Positions 30,219 to 38,791 of a DNA stretch of 64,000 nt are shown in pieces. Positions within the stretch are counted from its first letter, which is position 1. Each line of letters starts with the position of its first letter. The position numbers and the translations under genes are program-made. Below the pieces are notes generated by a model. That model did not search any database. It had not been told where the DNA came from and saw only the letters and a program-made list of their open reading frames with translations. The DNA is from Lysobacter sp. yr284 (GTDB taxonomy: Bacteria > Pseudomonadota > Gammaproteobacteria > Xanthomonadales > Xanthomonadaceae), in contig NZ_FNPT01000004.1 of NCBI RefSeq assembly GCF_900107375.1, positions 248,001 through 312,000 of the forward strand. Direction: 5' to 3'.

Positions 30219-30625
30219 TCAGCCTTGCTTGACGAGTGTCCGCTTGCCTACTGAGCTGGTTGTGCGTGCGGTGGGCTTCGCTATGCCCGGAATCAGGAAG
30301 TCAGTGGGGTGCTGGCCGAACCTGATCTTCTTAGCAAGCCAACGCGGCATGCTCCCTCGGCCTGACCAAGTGTTGAGTTCGTTGTCTGGGTCGCGGTACT
30401 TGGGCGCGAACTTGGTTGGCTTGCGCCGAGAGCTCCGCTTCTTTTTGGCGGGCTGAGCTATCGGTTGATCGACAAAGAGTTCTTTGATCGTGCAGCCGTG
30501 ACGGTAGCCAATGCGACCGCTTGCCGGCGCATCGATGCGGCGAGCCGGCGCTTTGATAGGAGCTGCTTCCGCTTCTCCGTGGCGATCAAAAGCGATGTCA
30601 ATTGCGCAGGCTGAGCTTTCGACAT
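30219..30625 (-). pseudogene. Frameshifted H-NS-like gene
   Basis: Two frames together make one H-NS family protein. From ATG 30625 the frame gives MSKAQPAQLTSLLIATEKRK and LLSKRRLAASMRRQAVALA, a typical N-terminal oligomerisation helix. Near 30509-30520 the match jumps to another frame with GYRHGCTIKELF, a Lys/Arg-rich linker, and KYRDPDNELNTWSGRGSMPRWL, the H-NS DNA-binding motif, ending at 30219. A single-base loss (or two-base gain) explains this. The rest of each frame is non-homologous: the first frame stops at 30458. It could be a true pseudogene, a sequencing error or, less likely, programmed -1 frameshifting. H-NS proteins silence AT-rich foreign DNA, which fits the surroundings. Confidence 0.7.
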
Positions 30626-30768
30626 CGATATGCATGTCGTCCATGGATCGGCTGCACCATGAGGCCTATCAAGCGGCGCTACCGAAGGCCGAATTGCTGG
30701 ACCAGTCATCGTTCTGTTGCTCGGCTATATTAGGCAATCTTCCCAGGTCACCCTCACGGCGCCAACGC

Positions 30769-31941
30769 ATGCAGGCGATTTCGACAGTTCTCCGAAACAG
30801 AATGTGGCTTGGCTTGTTAGTGTTGTGCGCCGCGGTCTTGACCGAAGTTTGTACTCGCGCGAACACCCCGTCGAAAGATCTGGGGGCTGATGTTGACGAA
30901 GTCGCCGCCAACCTGATCAAGCAGCCTTTGCTCCACTCGGCCTCAATCGGGGTCGTGTACCGGGGCAGGGAGATCGTTCGCCATCGTGGTGACATGCAGT
31001 CCGGCCAGGGGAAGCCGCCGACGGACGCAACGCTTTACGAGATCGGCTCGTTAAGCAAGACGTTCGCCGGGACCCTGATGGCCAAGGCCGTTGTGGAGCG
31101 CAAGGCGAGTCTCGACGACGACGTCCGAATGTATCTGAGTGAGGCGTACCCGAATTTGCAGTACAAGGGTGAGCCCATTCGCATCCGCCACCTGTTGTCC
31201 CACACTAGTGGCCTGCCGAACATGTTGCCCGAGCGCGCAAATGTGGTGCTTGCTGACTTTACCGACCGGCGCACGCCTGGTGAACTCAATGCCGTCTATG
31301 CGCATTACGGCCAAGCGGAGTTCTTCAAGGATCTGCACACCGTCGAGATTCCACGGCGGCCCGGAAAGAAGTACGCCTACTCCAGTGCCGGTACGGAGCT
31401 GACGGCGCATATCCTGGAAACGGTCTACAAGCGCGACTACGAGTCGCTGCTACGCGAATTCTTCCACGACTCGGCGGCGATGACCGATGTCCGCATCCGG
31501 CTAAGCGGTGCCGAAGCGAGTCGGCTGGCGATCGGCTACCACAGTGACAATCCTGTTCCGACCACGCCGATGCCGCAGTTGCCTTGGGGTGCATCCGGGA
31601 ATGTGAAGTCGACCGTCCCGGACATGATGAAGTACCTGAAATTCCAGTTGGCTAATGACCCCGTCGTGAAGGAGTCGCATCGTCCCCTGGTTGAATTCGA
31701 TTCCGAGTTCAGCATCGGCTATTTCTGGAACATCGTCGCTGGCGAGCACTTAAAGGGCGTCTATTACGCGCATCATGGCGGCGTGCCGCGCTCGCAGTGC
31801 TATATCTATATCGTGCCGAAATACGATCTGGGCATTTTCGTCATTACTAATCAGAGCGGCGACCAGACCGCGAACTCTATGGAGGCGGCTATCGATACGC
31901 TCGTGGAGAGAATCGCGGCACGGGAAAAAATCGCGGGTTAG
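30769..31941 (+). CDS. Serine hydrolase of the beta-lactamase class C family
   Basis: A 390-residue protein. An N-terminal hydrophobic segment (MWLGLLVLCAAVLTEVC) looks like a signal peptide or anchor. The SxxK motif is Ser94-Leu-Ser-Lys97 in EIGSLSKTFAGTL; the YxN position reads YSS in KKYAYSSAG, and an HxG motif appears as AHHGGVPRS. Other family phrases are IRHLLSHTSGLPNM. These are the catalytic elements of AmpC/DD-carboxypeptidase/esterase proteins, so the likely action is on a peptide or ester in the periplasm; resistance to beta-lactams cannot be claimed. The start at 30769 is chosen because it precedes the hydrophobic segment directly; upstream codons overlap the H-NS pseudogene. Confidence 0.82.
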   Translation: MQAISTVLRNRMWLGLLVLCAAVLTEVCTRANTPSKDLGADVDEVAANLIKQPLLHSASIGVVYRGREIVRHRGDMQSGQGKPPTDATLYEIGSLSKTFAGTLMAKAVVERKASLDDDVRMYLSEAYPNLQYKGEPIRIRHLLSHTSGLPNMLPERANVVLADFTDRRTPGELNAVYAHYGQAEFFKDLHTVEIPRRPGKKYAYSSAGTELTAHILETVYKRDYESLLREFFHDSAAMTDVRIRLSGAEASRLAIGYHSDNPVPTTPMPQLPWGASGNVKSTVPDMMKYLKFQLANDPVVKESHRPLVEFDSEFSIGYFWNIVAGEHLKGVYYAHHGGVPRSQCYIYIVPKYDLGIFVITNQSGDQTANSMEAAIDTLVERIAAREKIAG

Positions 31942-32020
31942 GTGCCGATGTGAGTCGTGAGCGTTCGGTCGGTCATCACTGGCGCAAAGTCGCTTGGGTT
32001 GTTGGCAGCGTTACGGGTAG

Positions 32021-32171
32021 CGTGCCAGACCAGGTGGCAGGCATTCCCGACAGTTTCTTCGCCAAGCGCGTGGCGGAGATGGTGGCGCTCGATCGCCTTG
32101 AGGCTCAAGGCGACTTGTCGCGCATCCGTTACAGCGAAGTGCGGCTCGCCGCTGCTGGCAATGCCCGCTGA
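32021..32171 (+). pseudogene. Fragment of a DUF3658-type gene
   Basis: About 50 codons encode VPDQVAGIPDSFFAKRVAEM, then LEAQGDLSRIRYSEVRLA and a stop. This wording matches the C-terminal end of DUF1835/DUF3658 proteins as I recall them. No upstream part of such a gene is present, so it is a 3' remnant. Confidence 0.4.
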
Positions 32172-32487
32172 GTGGCTAGCGCCACTCGCCGCGACGCGCA
32201 TCGAGCAGCTTGAGGCCTTTCGGCGGCGCGTACCGCTAATGATCGAACGTTACCTCCTGCATGGCGGACTTCGCCTCCCCTACGTATAGCGATTTCATTT
32301 CATAGTATCGAAGGCGCGATGTGAGCCGAGGTGGACTGCCTAGAAAATATGAATAGGCAGGCCCAATGCCGGGTAGCAAGCCATCTCCACTCGCCAGTTG
32401 GGCAGCCGGCCACCGGTCCCAGTAAAAAATATGGCGCAGCGATGCCATTAGTGGTAAGTGAACTCGATATGCCGCAGGGATGTTGCC
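32172..32487. other. Stretch without a recognisable gene
   Basis: About 315 bases between remnants. Frames are open on both strands but none carries a recognisable motif, ribosome binding site or composition of a real gene. It is probably decayed sequence. Confidence 0.4.
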
Positions 32488-32737
32488 ATGGTCGTCAGTG
32501 CTGCCGCCGAAACCTTGATTCCAGCCGCCCAATGGGAAGACGCCGGCTTTCGCGCACGCTTCGAGGCCTTGTACGCGCAACTTCAGAGCATCGCCCGGCG
32601 CGAGTTGCGGGGGGCGGCGCGCGGGACGCTCGACACCGGCGTGCTGGTGCATGAGGCCTACTTGAAGCTCAATGGTGTCGAGTTGGATGTCAGTCAGCGC
32701 GGTCCGTTCCTCGCCTTGGCCGCCAAGGCGATGCGAC
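32488..32737 (+). pseudogene. 5' fragment of an ECF-type RNA polymerase sigma factor gene
   Basis: From ATG 32488 the frame gives FRARFEALYAQLQSIARREL, GTLDTGVLVHEAYLKLNGVE and GPFLALAAKAMR, the region 2 part of the ECF sigma group that controls large paralogous families. After AKAMR (32736) the match stops: the rest of region 2 (normally continuing ILVDHAR) and region 4 are missing and the frame runs into unrelated sequence. It is a truncated, probably inactive gene joined to phage tail sequence. Confidence 0.6.
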
Positions 32738-32744
32738 CTCGCGC

Positions 32745-32926
32745 GCCGGCCGGTGTCGGAGCGATCCACCACCAGTGCGCCCGAACTGCGCTCCTCCCAG
32801 ATCACGAACGTTCTGTATCTGGACCCGCGCGAGATCGTGAACGTGATGGGCACTCAAGCTGGGCGGCAGGTGATCCTGTCCACAGTCCGCGCCAATGCTC
32901 CGACCGTCCGGCAAGACTTGGGCTAG
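32745..32926 (+). pseudogene. 3' end of a phage tail tape-measure-like gene
   Basis: In another frame than the sigma fragment, the last codons read ITNVLYLDPREIVNVMGTQA and then GRQVILSTVRANAPTVRQDLG and stop. Such an ending (NVLDP...G..VI..I..N) is typical of tail tape-measure proteins. The rest of that gene (usually 2-3 kb) is absent. The position at the upstream edge of the tail genes supports the call. Confidence 0.5.
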
Positions 32927-32982
32927 GCACCCAGCGCTCGCGCGCCCGGATACCGATCCGGGTGCGCTCAACCAGGGGCGAT

Positions 32983-33282
32983 TTAGCCGATCTCAGCCGC
33001 ATGTTCTGCCGGCTTCAGAAGCCGGTCGAGAGCGAACTGATAGAACTGGGCGTCCATTGCTTTGGACGATGGCGTTCTCGTTGAGCCAAGGCATCCCGCC
33101 AGCTCATGCTGAAGCTGCTTGATGAGCGCCTCATCGCTAATCGGAACCTTTGCGTTCACGAGCGCGATCACTGCATCTCCGATGGTAGCTGGGATACTTT
33201 CCGTTGCTACTAGTTGGTTCGTCTCGCGAATCTTGGCCAAGTAAGCCTGAGCCATCTCTTCGCCCGTTTTCTTGGCTTTCAT
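32983..33282 (-). CDS. Small unknown protein, paralogue of its neighbour
   Basis: A 99-residue protein: MKAKKTGEEMAQAYLAKIRE, then IPATIGDAVIALVNAKVPIS, DEALIKQLQHEL and near the end FYQFALDRLLKPAE. The same blocks occur in the adjacent upstream gene, so the two arose by tandem duplication. Its ATG overlaps the stop of that gene by one base (TAATG), which implies translational coupling. It lies antisense to the tail genes, between the tape-measure remnant and the next tail gene, the position of a phage moron gene. No function is known to me. Confidence 0.65.
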   Translation of the reverse strand: MKAKKTGEEMAQAYLAKIRETNQLVATESIPATIGDAVIALVNAKVPISDEALIKQLQHELAGCLGSTRTPSSKAMDAQFYQFALDRLLKPAEHAAEIG

Positions 33283-33611
33283 TAAGCAGAGTCTCCCATT
33301 TCGAGTGTGTCGCTACCCACGCCCTGAATGCCAGAAGCCGGCACCTTCAGTTGATCGATGGCGAACTGATAGGGAAGGTCCAGAAAGGCGCTCAAGTCCG
33401 AATCTGCTCTGCTTTCCTGCTTATCTTCTTGCTCTGCCAGAAGGTGCTCGATAAGTGTCTGACTTGTAATTGGAACGCTTGCATCTCGGAGGGCAATGAC
33501 CGCCTTGCCCAGCAAGGTGGGGACCATTCCCTTCGCAAAGTCTTCTAGCGCTCGACGATCTCGATCGAGTGCTCTTCTCGCTCTTTCCTCGCTACTCATC
33601 TTCTTGCCCAT
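33282..33611 (-). CDS. Small unknown protein, first of the paralogous pair
   Basis: A 109-residue protein: a charged N-terminus (MGKKMSSEERARRALDRDRR), then VPTLLGKAVIALRDASVPIT, LIEHLLAEQEDK and LPYQFAIDQLKVPA. It shares the P-x2-(I/L)G-x-AVIAL-x2-A-x-VPI, LI-x2-L and QFA-x-D-x-L blocks with the downstream gene. A GAGATTG stretch before the ATG is a weak ribosome binding site. It is transcribed away from the tail operon, from a shared intergenic region that contains a 16-bp palindrome. Confidence 0.65.
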   Translation of the reverse strand: MGKKMSSEERARRALDRDRRALEDFAKGMVPTLLGKAVIALRDASVPITSQTLIEHLLAEQEDKQESRADSDLSAFLDLPYQFAIDQLKVPASGIQGVGSDTLEMGDSA

Positions 33612-33700
33612 ATCTCAATCTCCTTGGGAGCGTGGACTCGATAGCGCCTGAACGTCTCAGAGGCTGAGACGAAGTTTCGCTGTGGGGACGAGCAGTTGGG

Positions 33701-33716
33701 ATTGGCGCGCGCCAAT
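33701..33716. promoter_or_regulatory. Perfect 16-bp palindrome, operator-like
   Basis: ATTGGCGCGCGCCAAT is fully self-complementary and lies between the divergently transcribed small paralogues and the tail operon, 17 bases before the ATG at 33734. This is the place where a repressor of both units would bind; the binding protein is unknown. Confidence 0.45.
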
Positions 33717-33733
33717 TATTTCTGGTGTATCTG

Positions 33734-35311
33734 ATGACAGTAAGAACTGGAGTAGCGAATGATTACTTCGATTTCCTTAACCGTCTAGAAGCGGCGCTCT
33801 GTGCGGAGGGGCATGCCTGGGGCCTGCTTTATGTCGGCGCCGGCAACGGCACGTTGACCGGTTCGGACGGCGCCACTGGCGCCTACCGCGGCGGCAGCGC
33901 CAGCGTGGCGGAAGGCTTCACCCTAACCGCGCTCGACGCCGGGCGGTTCCAGGTAGTCGGTGCGGTCGCAGGTGATCTAGGCATTGCGCAGGTTGGCCAG
34001 CCCTTCGATTCCGAGCGGCTGCGGTTCCGTATCAACGCCGGATCGACGCCGTTCGTGGCCGGCGATCGCTTCACCCTGAACACGTCGCCGGCCTGGACGC
34101 TGCTGCGCCGCTATGGCTGCCGGAACGCCAGCGCTCGCACCACGAACCTCACCAATCCCACGGCGGTGTTTGATAATCGGACCGACACTTGGGGCAACCT
34201 GCCCGTCGCCGGTCTGCCAGCGCACGCCAGTATCGAGATGATCGGTCCGGCGGTGGTCAAGGCGCTGACCCTCGGGATCGGCGATAACGGCGCGCGCGGT
34301 CCGGCTGCCTTCGAACTGCAGCGCTCCGACGACGGCTCGGCCTGGTCGCGGGTGCAAGCGTGGAGCGGCCAGGTCTGGCCGAGCGCGCGCATGCGCCGCA
34401 CCTATCCAATCACCGGCTCGCCCACAGCAGCGCGGTTCTGGCGCCTGCTGATCACCGGCACGGCCGGCGCCGACCCGCTCGAAGTCAACGACGTCAGCTT
34501 CCACACCGATCTCAACGCTGACTTCGAACTCGAAGACCGGGCGCAGTGGATCGTGCAGGCGCCCGGACTGGACGGGCAGAAGGCGATCTTCATCGGCGCC
34601 GAACTGTACGAGGACGCCGCGCGCGCTGCGTACAACCTCAATTGGTACGGCTTTCGCTCGCACAATCCGCTGCGTAGCCTACGAACGCAAACCAATGTCA
34701 GCGGCTCGCGCGGATTGCCGCTGCGCAACGGTCCCTTCGCCTATTGGCTCGCGATCAACGGCCAGCGCGTGGTGATCATCGCGCGCGTCGGCACGGTGTA
34801 CCTGAGCGCGTACCTGGGCTTCATCAACGCCTATGAGCCGCCGTCGATCCACGAGTATCCGCTCGCGATCGGCGCGTGCGGATCTGCCGAGACGCTGACG
34901 CCCGATGCGACCGACGCCAATTTCCGTTGCTTCTTCGATCCCGGACGCTACGCGCTGGCGGTGAACTACCCGGACAACGTCTGGCGTCTACACGTCAACC
35001 GTTATGCATCGGGATCGAGTGACATCGGCGATACCGAAACGCCCGGCAAGGTCTATCCCAGCGCGATGTCCACGTGGGGCGATCGCGCCAATCTTCGCGA
35101 GAACCTGGACGGCACATCGCCGGTGCTGCCGCTCGTTCTGGGCAGTTCGTCCCCGCGGCATCCGCTGGGCGAGTTCGATGGCTGCGGCTGGACCACCGGC
35201 TTCAGCACCGCTTCCGAGTCGCGGATCGACCACGATGGCGCGGCCTGGATGGCGTTCCAGAACGCCTTCCGGATCTCTCCCGACAACTACTTCGCCTTGA
35301 AGCTGGACTGA
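33734..35311 (+). CDS. Phage tail-associated protein with a discoidin-like domain
   Basis: A 525-residue protein. The first 30 residues (VANDYFDFLNRLEAALCAEG) resemble tail assembly proteins that recur in the next gene (NDPNELLDKLRVFAQGNGW). Residues about 130-255 look like an F5/8 type C (discoidin) fold: TAVFDNRTDTWGNLP, FELQRSDDGSAWSRVQAWSG and RFWRLLITGTAG, usually ligand or carbohydrate binding. The remainder has Trp/Tyr-rich strands. No enzymatic motif. It probably decorates the tail and contacts the host surface. The ATG at 33734 is used; a GTG three codons earlier is possible. The stop overlaps the next start (TGATG). Confidence 0.65.
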   Translation: MTVRTGVANDYFDFLNRLEAALCAEGHAWGLLYVGAGNGTLTGSDGATGAYRGGSASVAEGFTLTALDAGRFQVVGAVAGDLGIAQVGQPFDSERLRFRINAGSTPFVAGDRFTLNTSPAWTLLRRYGCRNASARTTNLTNPTAVFDNRTDTWGNLPVAGLPAHASIEMIGPAVVKALTLGIGDNGARGPAAFELQRSDDGSAWSRVQAWSGQVWPSARMRRTYPITGSPTAARFWRLLITGTAGADPLEVNDVSFHTDLNADFELEDRAQWIVQAPGLDGQKAIFIGAELYEDAARAAYNLNWYGFRSHNPLRSLRTQTNVSGSRGLPLRNGPFAYWLAINGQRVVIIARVGTVYLSAYLGFINAYEPPSIHEYPLAIGACGSAETLTPDATDANFRCFFDPGRYALAVNYPDNVWRLHVNRYASGSSDIGDTETPGKVYPSAMSTWGDRANLRENLDGTSPVLPLVLGSSSPRHPLGEFDGCGWTTGFSTASESRIDHDGAAWMAFQNAFRISPDNYFALKLD

Positions 35312-36246
35312 TGGCCTACGCGACTTCCGCGGCGAACGACCCCAACGAACTGCTCGACAAGCTGCGGGTGTTCGCCCAAGGCAACGGCTGGGCGGTGGAT
35401 GGCTGGCGCGATCGCACCGTCCGGGTCGGCAAGGCGCTGAGCGTGCATGCGGGTTCGCTGTACGCGACGTTTCTGACCGAGCTGACCGGTGGCGACGGTT
35501 CTCGGCCGCCGCCGTTCGTGGGCGCGTTCGGGCATACCGGATATGCGGCGAACGCCAATGCCGATCTTCAGGCCGACGCCAGTGCGCAGGTCTGGGCGAA
35601 CTACGTCCAAGGCCCGTACAGCGCGGTCCACTTCTTCAGCGCAACGGCGCCGCAGCCGTACCTTCACATCGTGCTGGAGACTCAAGCCGGGACGTTTAAG
35701 CACTTCGGCACGGGAAGGCTGGTGACCGCAGGCGTGGTCAGCACTGGTCAGTACGTCTACGGCAGCCAGTGGTACTACGACCCCAACTACATCAGCAGTC
35801 CTGACGACGTTCGCCATGCGATTGCGTTCGATGACTACTGGGCCAACTACATGTCAGCGGCCACGCGCGTGCGCGCCGATTTCGATGGCGTTACGCCCCG
35901 CTGGCATGGCGTCTCGGACAGCGCAAGCGATACGCGCGCGCTGTACTGCGGCTGGCGCCGTCGCGGCGCGCCGATCAATCTGCTGAAAGACATCGGGCAC
36001 AGCACGCTGACCGGCCGCGCACCAGGCCAGCCGCTATGGTGCGCCGTGCCGCGTGGCGGCGATCTGATCACCGACGTCGGCCATCCGCCGGACCTGCGCT
36101 TCATCCGCCTGGACAGCTACGCGCCCGGCGAGGAACTGGTGCTGGGCAGCGACCGCTGGAAGGTGTTCCCGGTCCACCGCAAGAACGGCCCGGCCGGCAC
36201 CCCGAACAGCGGGGTCTACGGGTATGCCTATCGCATCACCGAGTAA
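35311..36246 (+). CDS. Phage tail protein, unknown role
   Basis: A 311-residue protein starting MAYATSAANDPNELLDKLRV. Its beginning, and blocks such as YDDYWANYMSAATRVRADFD and VFPVHRKNGPAGTPNSGVYG, are those of uncharacterised phage tail proteins in siphovirus-like modules. It shares organisation with the preceding protein (N-terminal helix, then Gly/Tyr/Trp-rich beta structure). No signal peptide or membrane segment. It starts on the last base of the preceding stop codon, so the two are coupled. Confidence 0.65.
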   Translation: MAYATSAANDPNELLDKLRVFAQGNGWAVDGWRDRTVRVGKALSVHAGSLYATFLTELTGGDGSRPPPFVGAFGHTGYAANANADLQADASAQVWANYVQGPYSAVHFFSATAPQPYLHIVLETQAGTFKHFGTGRLVTAGVVSTGQYVYGSQWYYDPNYISSPDDVRHAIAFDDYWANYMSAATRVRADFDGVTPRWHGVSDSASDTRALYCGWRRRGAPINLLKDIGHSTLTGRAPGQPLWCAVPRGGDLITDVGHPPDLRFIRLDSYAPGEELVLGSDRWKVFPVHRKNGPAGTPNSGVYGYAYRITE

Positions 36247-36260
36247 ATAGCGGACATCGC

Positions 36261-37964
36261 ATGTGGCATGGCCTGTGGCCGCTGACCTTCAGCGGTCAGG
36301 GCGATTATTTTCGGTCGCCCCCGTTCTGGGATGGCCGACCCAGCGGTGCATTGGCCGGTGAGCCGGCCTTCGGGGAGCGCACCGTAGAGGTGCCCCAGCA
36401 CATCGGCGACCAGCGTCGCGGCGCGATGCAGCCGTTGTTCGGCGATGACTTCTTTGACCGCATCCACGTCGAGCCGCGGGTACTGAACCTCGGCAACGTC
36501 AGCAGTGTGCAGCGGCGCGCCGTGCGGGTATGGAATGCGTTCCGCAGCCGGGCGCTGACGTTGACCGACGCGACGCTGTTGGGCGGCGAGGGCATCGTCC
36601 TGACTGCGCCCGGCGTGCCGCCGCTGCCGTTCGCCCCGCTGTCGGAGCGAACGTGGCAGGTTGCGGTCGGAACCGATGGCCCGCCGGTGATCGGCGCCAC
36701 CCTGGCGTTCCGGTTCGACGGCTTCCCCGCACTGCCGGTTGTCATCACTGGCCAACGCATCGTCGCGTTCGCCTTCATGCCGGATTGGTCACGCGGCGTG
36801 CTGGAGCGGCTGGCATGGCGCACCGACGTCCTGACCAGCCCGCTGCAGGTCGAGCAACGCCGCGGCCTGCGCTCGACGCCGCGGCGGTCGTTCGAAGCGA
36901 CGTTGATCGTGGACGGCCGCGAGCGGGTGCTGTTGGATCTGGCCGTGTTCGGCTGGGGCGGACGGACCTGGGCGCTGCCGGTCTGGCCGGACGGCCAGTG
37001 GCTGGGCGCCGAGCATGCACTCGGCGTCCGCGTCCTGGCCTGCAATCCAGTCCATCGCGATTTCCGACCCGGCGGTCTGGTGCTGCTGCGCGGCGCCACC
37101 GCATTCGACACCGAAGTCGCTGAGATCGAGTCCATCGGCGCCGACCGCATCGTCCTGCGGCATCCGACGACGCGGGCATGGGCGCGCGGCGCTCGCTTGT
37201 ACCCCGTCCGGACCGCCCGCCTTGCCGAAGCGCCGAAGGTCACCCGCCTGACCGATCAGGCGGCCTCGGTCGCGGTGCGCTTCGAGGTGGTCGAGCCCTG
37301 CGACTGGCCGGCACTGAGCGATGCGCCCGTATACCGCGGGCACCCCGTGCTGGCCGATCGCCCGGACGAGTCCGAATCGCGGTCGACCGGATGGCAGCGC
37401 GCCTTGCTGTCCCTGGATAACGAGTTCGGCGCCCCGTTCGTACTCGACCCTGCGGACTGGGCGGCCGTGACCCAATCGCACCGCTGGCGCATGCACGGAC
37501 GGGCCGAGCGAGCGCGCGTCCGGTCCTGGCTGTACGCCCTGCGGGGCCGCCAGCGCGCCGTGTGGCGGCCGACCCACGCTGACGACCTGGTCCTGGTCGC
37601 CACCGTCGCCGGCACCGCGACGGCGGCGGACGTGGCCAACGTTGGCCTGGCCCGATTCGGCGGTCTGCGGCCGGGCCGCCGTGATCTGCGCATTGAGCTA
37701 CGCGACGGCCGCGCCTTTCATCGCCGCATCACCGGCGCGGTCAGCCTGGACGAGGCCGTGGACCGAATCGCGTTCAACGCGGCGCTGGGCGCGGAAGTCC
37801 GGCCGCGCGATGTGAAGCGGATCAGCTTCATGGCGTTGTCGCGCGCCGACAGCGACGAATCCGAAATCGAGCACCACACCGACAGCGACGGCGCCGCCGA
37901 CGCGGCCATCGTGCTACGTGCGGTGCGCGATCCCGACCAAGACGATGGACCCGCCCCCGCGTGA
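36261..37964 (+). CDS. Phage tail protein (large, distal tail/hub type)
   Basis: A 567-residue protein starting MWHGLWPLTFSGQGDYFRSP, 14 bases after the previous gene. It is rich in beta-strand-type sequence with repeated R-x-W/F patterns (LERLAWRTDVLTSPLQVEQR, RRSFEATLIVDGRERVLLD, LYALRGRQRAVWRPTHADD). The segment LRGRQRAVWRPTH resembles the end of distal tail-type proteins. Position directly before a DUF2163-like gene matches the slot of the distal tail/DUF2460-type protein of lambda-like and gene-transfer-agent tails. Function inferred from position; no catalytic motif is visible. Confidence 0.6.
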   Translation: MWHGLWPLTFSGQGDYFRSPPFWDGRPSGALAGEPAFGERTVEVPQHIGDQRRGAMQPLFGDDFFDRIHVEPRVLNLGNVSSVQRRAVRVWNAFRSRALTLTDATLLGGEGIVLTAPGVPPLPFAPLSERTWQVAVGTDGPPVIGATLAFRFDGFPALPVVITGQRIVAFAFMPDWSRGVLERLAWRTDVLTSPLQVEQRRGLRSTPRRSFEATLIVDGRERVLLDLAVFGWGGRTWALPVWPDGQWLGAEHALGVRVLACNPVHRDFRPGGLVLLRGATAFDTEVAEIESIGADRIVLRHPTTRAWARGARLYPVRTARLAEAPKVTRLTDQAASVAVRFEVVEPCDWPALSDAPVYRGHPVLADRPDESESRSTGWQRALLSLDNEFGAPFVLDPADWAAVTQSHRWRMHGRAERARVRSWLYALRGRQRAVWRPTHADDLVLVATVAGTATAADVANVGLARFGGLRPGRRDLRIELRDGRAFHRRITGAVSLDEAVDRIAFNAALGAEVRPRDVKRISFMALSRADSDESEIEHHTDSDGAADAAIVLRAVRDPDQDDGPAPA

Positions 37965-38776
37965 GCTTCGATCAATACGAGCGCTCGACCGCTGCGGGCA
38001 ACCCTCGGCGGTTGTACGAGTTCGTCCGCGGTGGCCAGCGCTGGCGCTACACCGGCGGTGACCGCGACTTCCAGCTCGATACACAAACCTACCGCGCAGT
38101 CGCGATCAGCGACGACGGCATCCGCCAGTCTGGCCACGTCGCCAGCGACGTGCTGACGATCACCGCGCCCGGCGATTTCGATGTGGCCCGGCTCTATCGC
38201 GGCTTGCCGCCGTCGACCGAGGTCGCGGTGTTCGTCCGCGACATCCACGAAGGCGACAGCGAAGCGCGCGTCGCGTGGGTTGGCCGGGTCGCTGGCGTCA
38301 ATCGGCCCAAGCTGGAAACGAGCGAGATCCGCTGCCAGTCGCTGGATGCCGCGCTCGGACAGCCGGGCTTGCGGCTGGCGTGGACGCGTGGCTGTCCCTA
38401 CACGCTGTACGACCGCAACTGCCGGGTGAACCCCGAGGCGCATCGGGTGCCGGCGACGCTGGCGACGGTCGCCGGCAACGTCGTCACGGCCGGCGCGTTT
38501 GGCCTGCTTCCCGATGGCTGGTTGGCCGGCGGATTCCTGGCCTGGGATCTGGGCGAGGCCGGCATCGAGCGGCGCGGCATCCGATTCCACGAGGGCGAGC
38601 GATTGATCCTGCTCGGTGCCGGCGACGGACTGCGTGTCGGTCAGGCCCTCGTCGCCTATCCCGGCTGCGCCCGAACCATCGCCATCTGCCACAGCAAGTT
38701 CGCCAACGCGCCGAACTACGGCGGCGTTCCGGGGTTGCCCGGCAAATCACCCTTTGACGGCACGCCCGTCTTCTAA
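37961..38776 (+). CDS. Phage tail protein, DUF2163/BR0599 type
   Basis: A 271-residue protein (GTG start, 4-base overlap with the preceding stop). The N-terminal part (LYEFVRGGQRWRYTGGDRDF, YRAVAISDDGIRQSG) and the C-terminal part (WTRGCPYTLYDRNCRVNP, YPGCARTIAICHSKFANAPN, YGGVPGLPGKSPFDG) match the DUF2163 plus BR0599 arrangement known from gene-transfer agents and siphophages. The paired cysteines (CPYTLYDRNC; CARTIAIC) are the ones that bind a metal cluster in some tail-tip hub proteins. It should form part of the tail tip below the tape measure. Confidence 0.78.
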   Translation: MSFDQYERSTAAGNPRRLYEFVRGGQRWRYTGGDRDFQLDTQTYRAVAISDDGIRQSGHVASDVLTITAPGDFDVARLYRGLPPSTEVAVFVRDIHEGDSEARVAWVGRVAGVNRPKLETSEIRCQSLDAALGQPGLRLAWTRGCPYTLYDRNCRVNPEAHRVPATLATVAGNVVTAGAFGLLPDGWLAGGFLAWDLGEAGIERRGIRFHEGERLILLGAGDGLRVGQALVAYPGCARTIAICHSKFANAPNYGGVPGLPGKSPFDGTPVF

Positions 38777-38791
38777 CTTTCGGATCACTCC

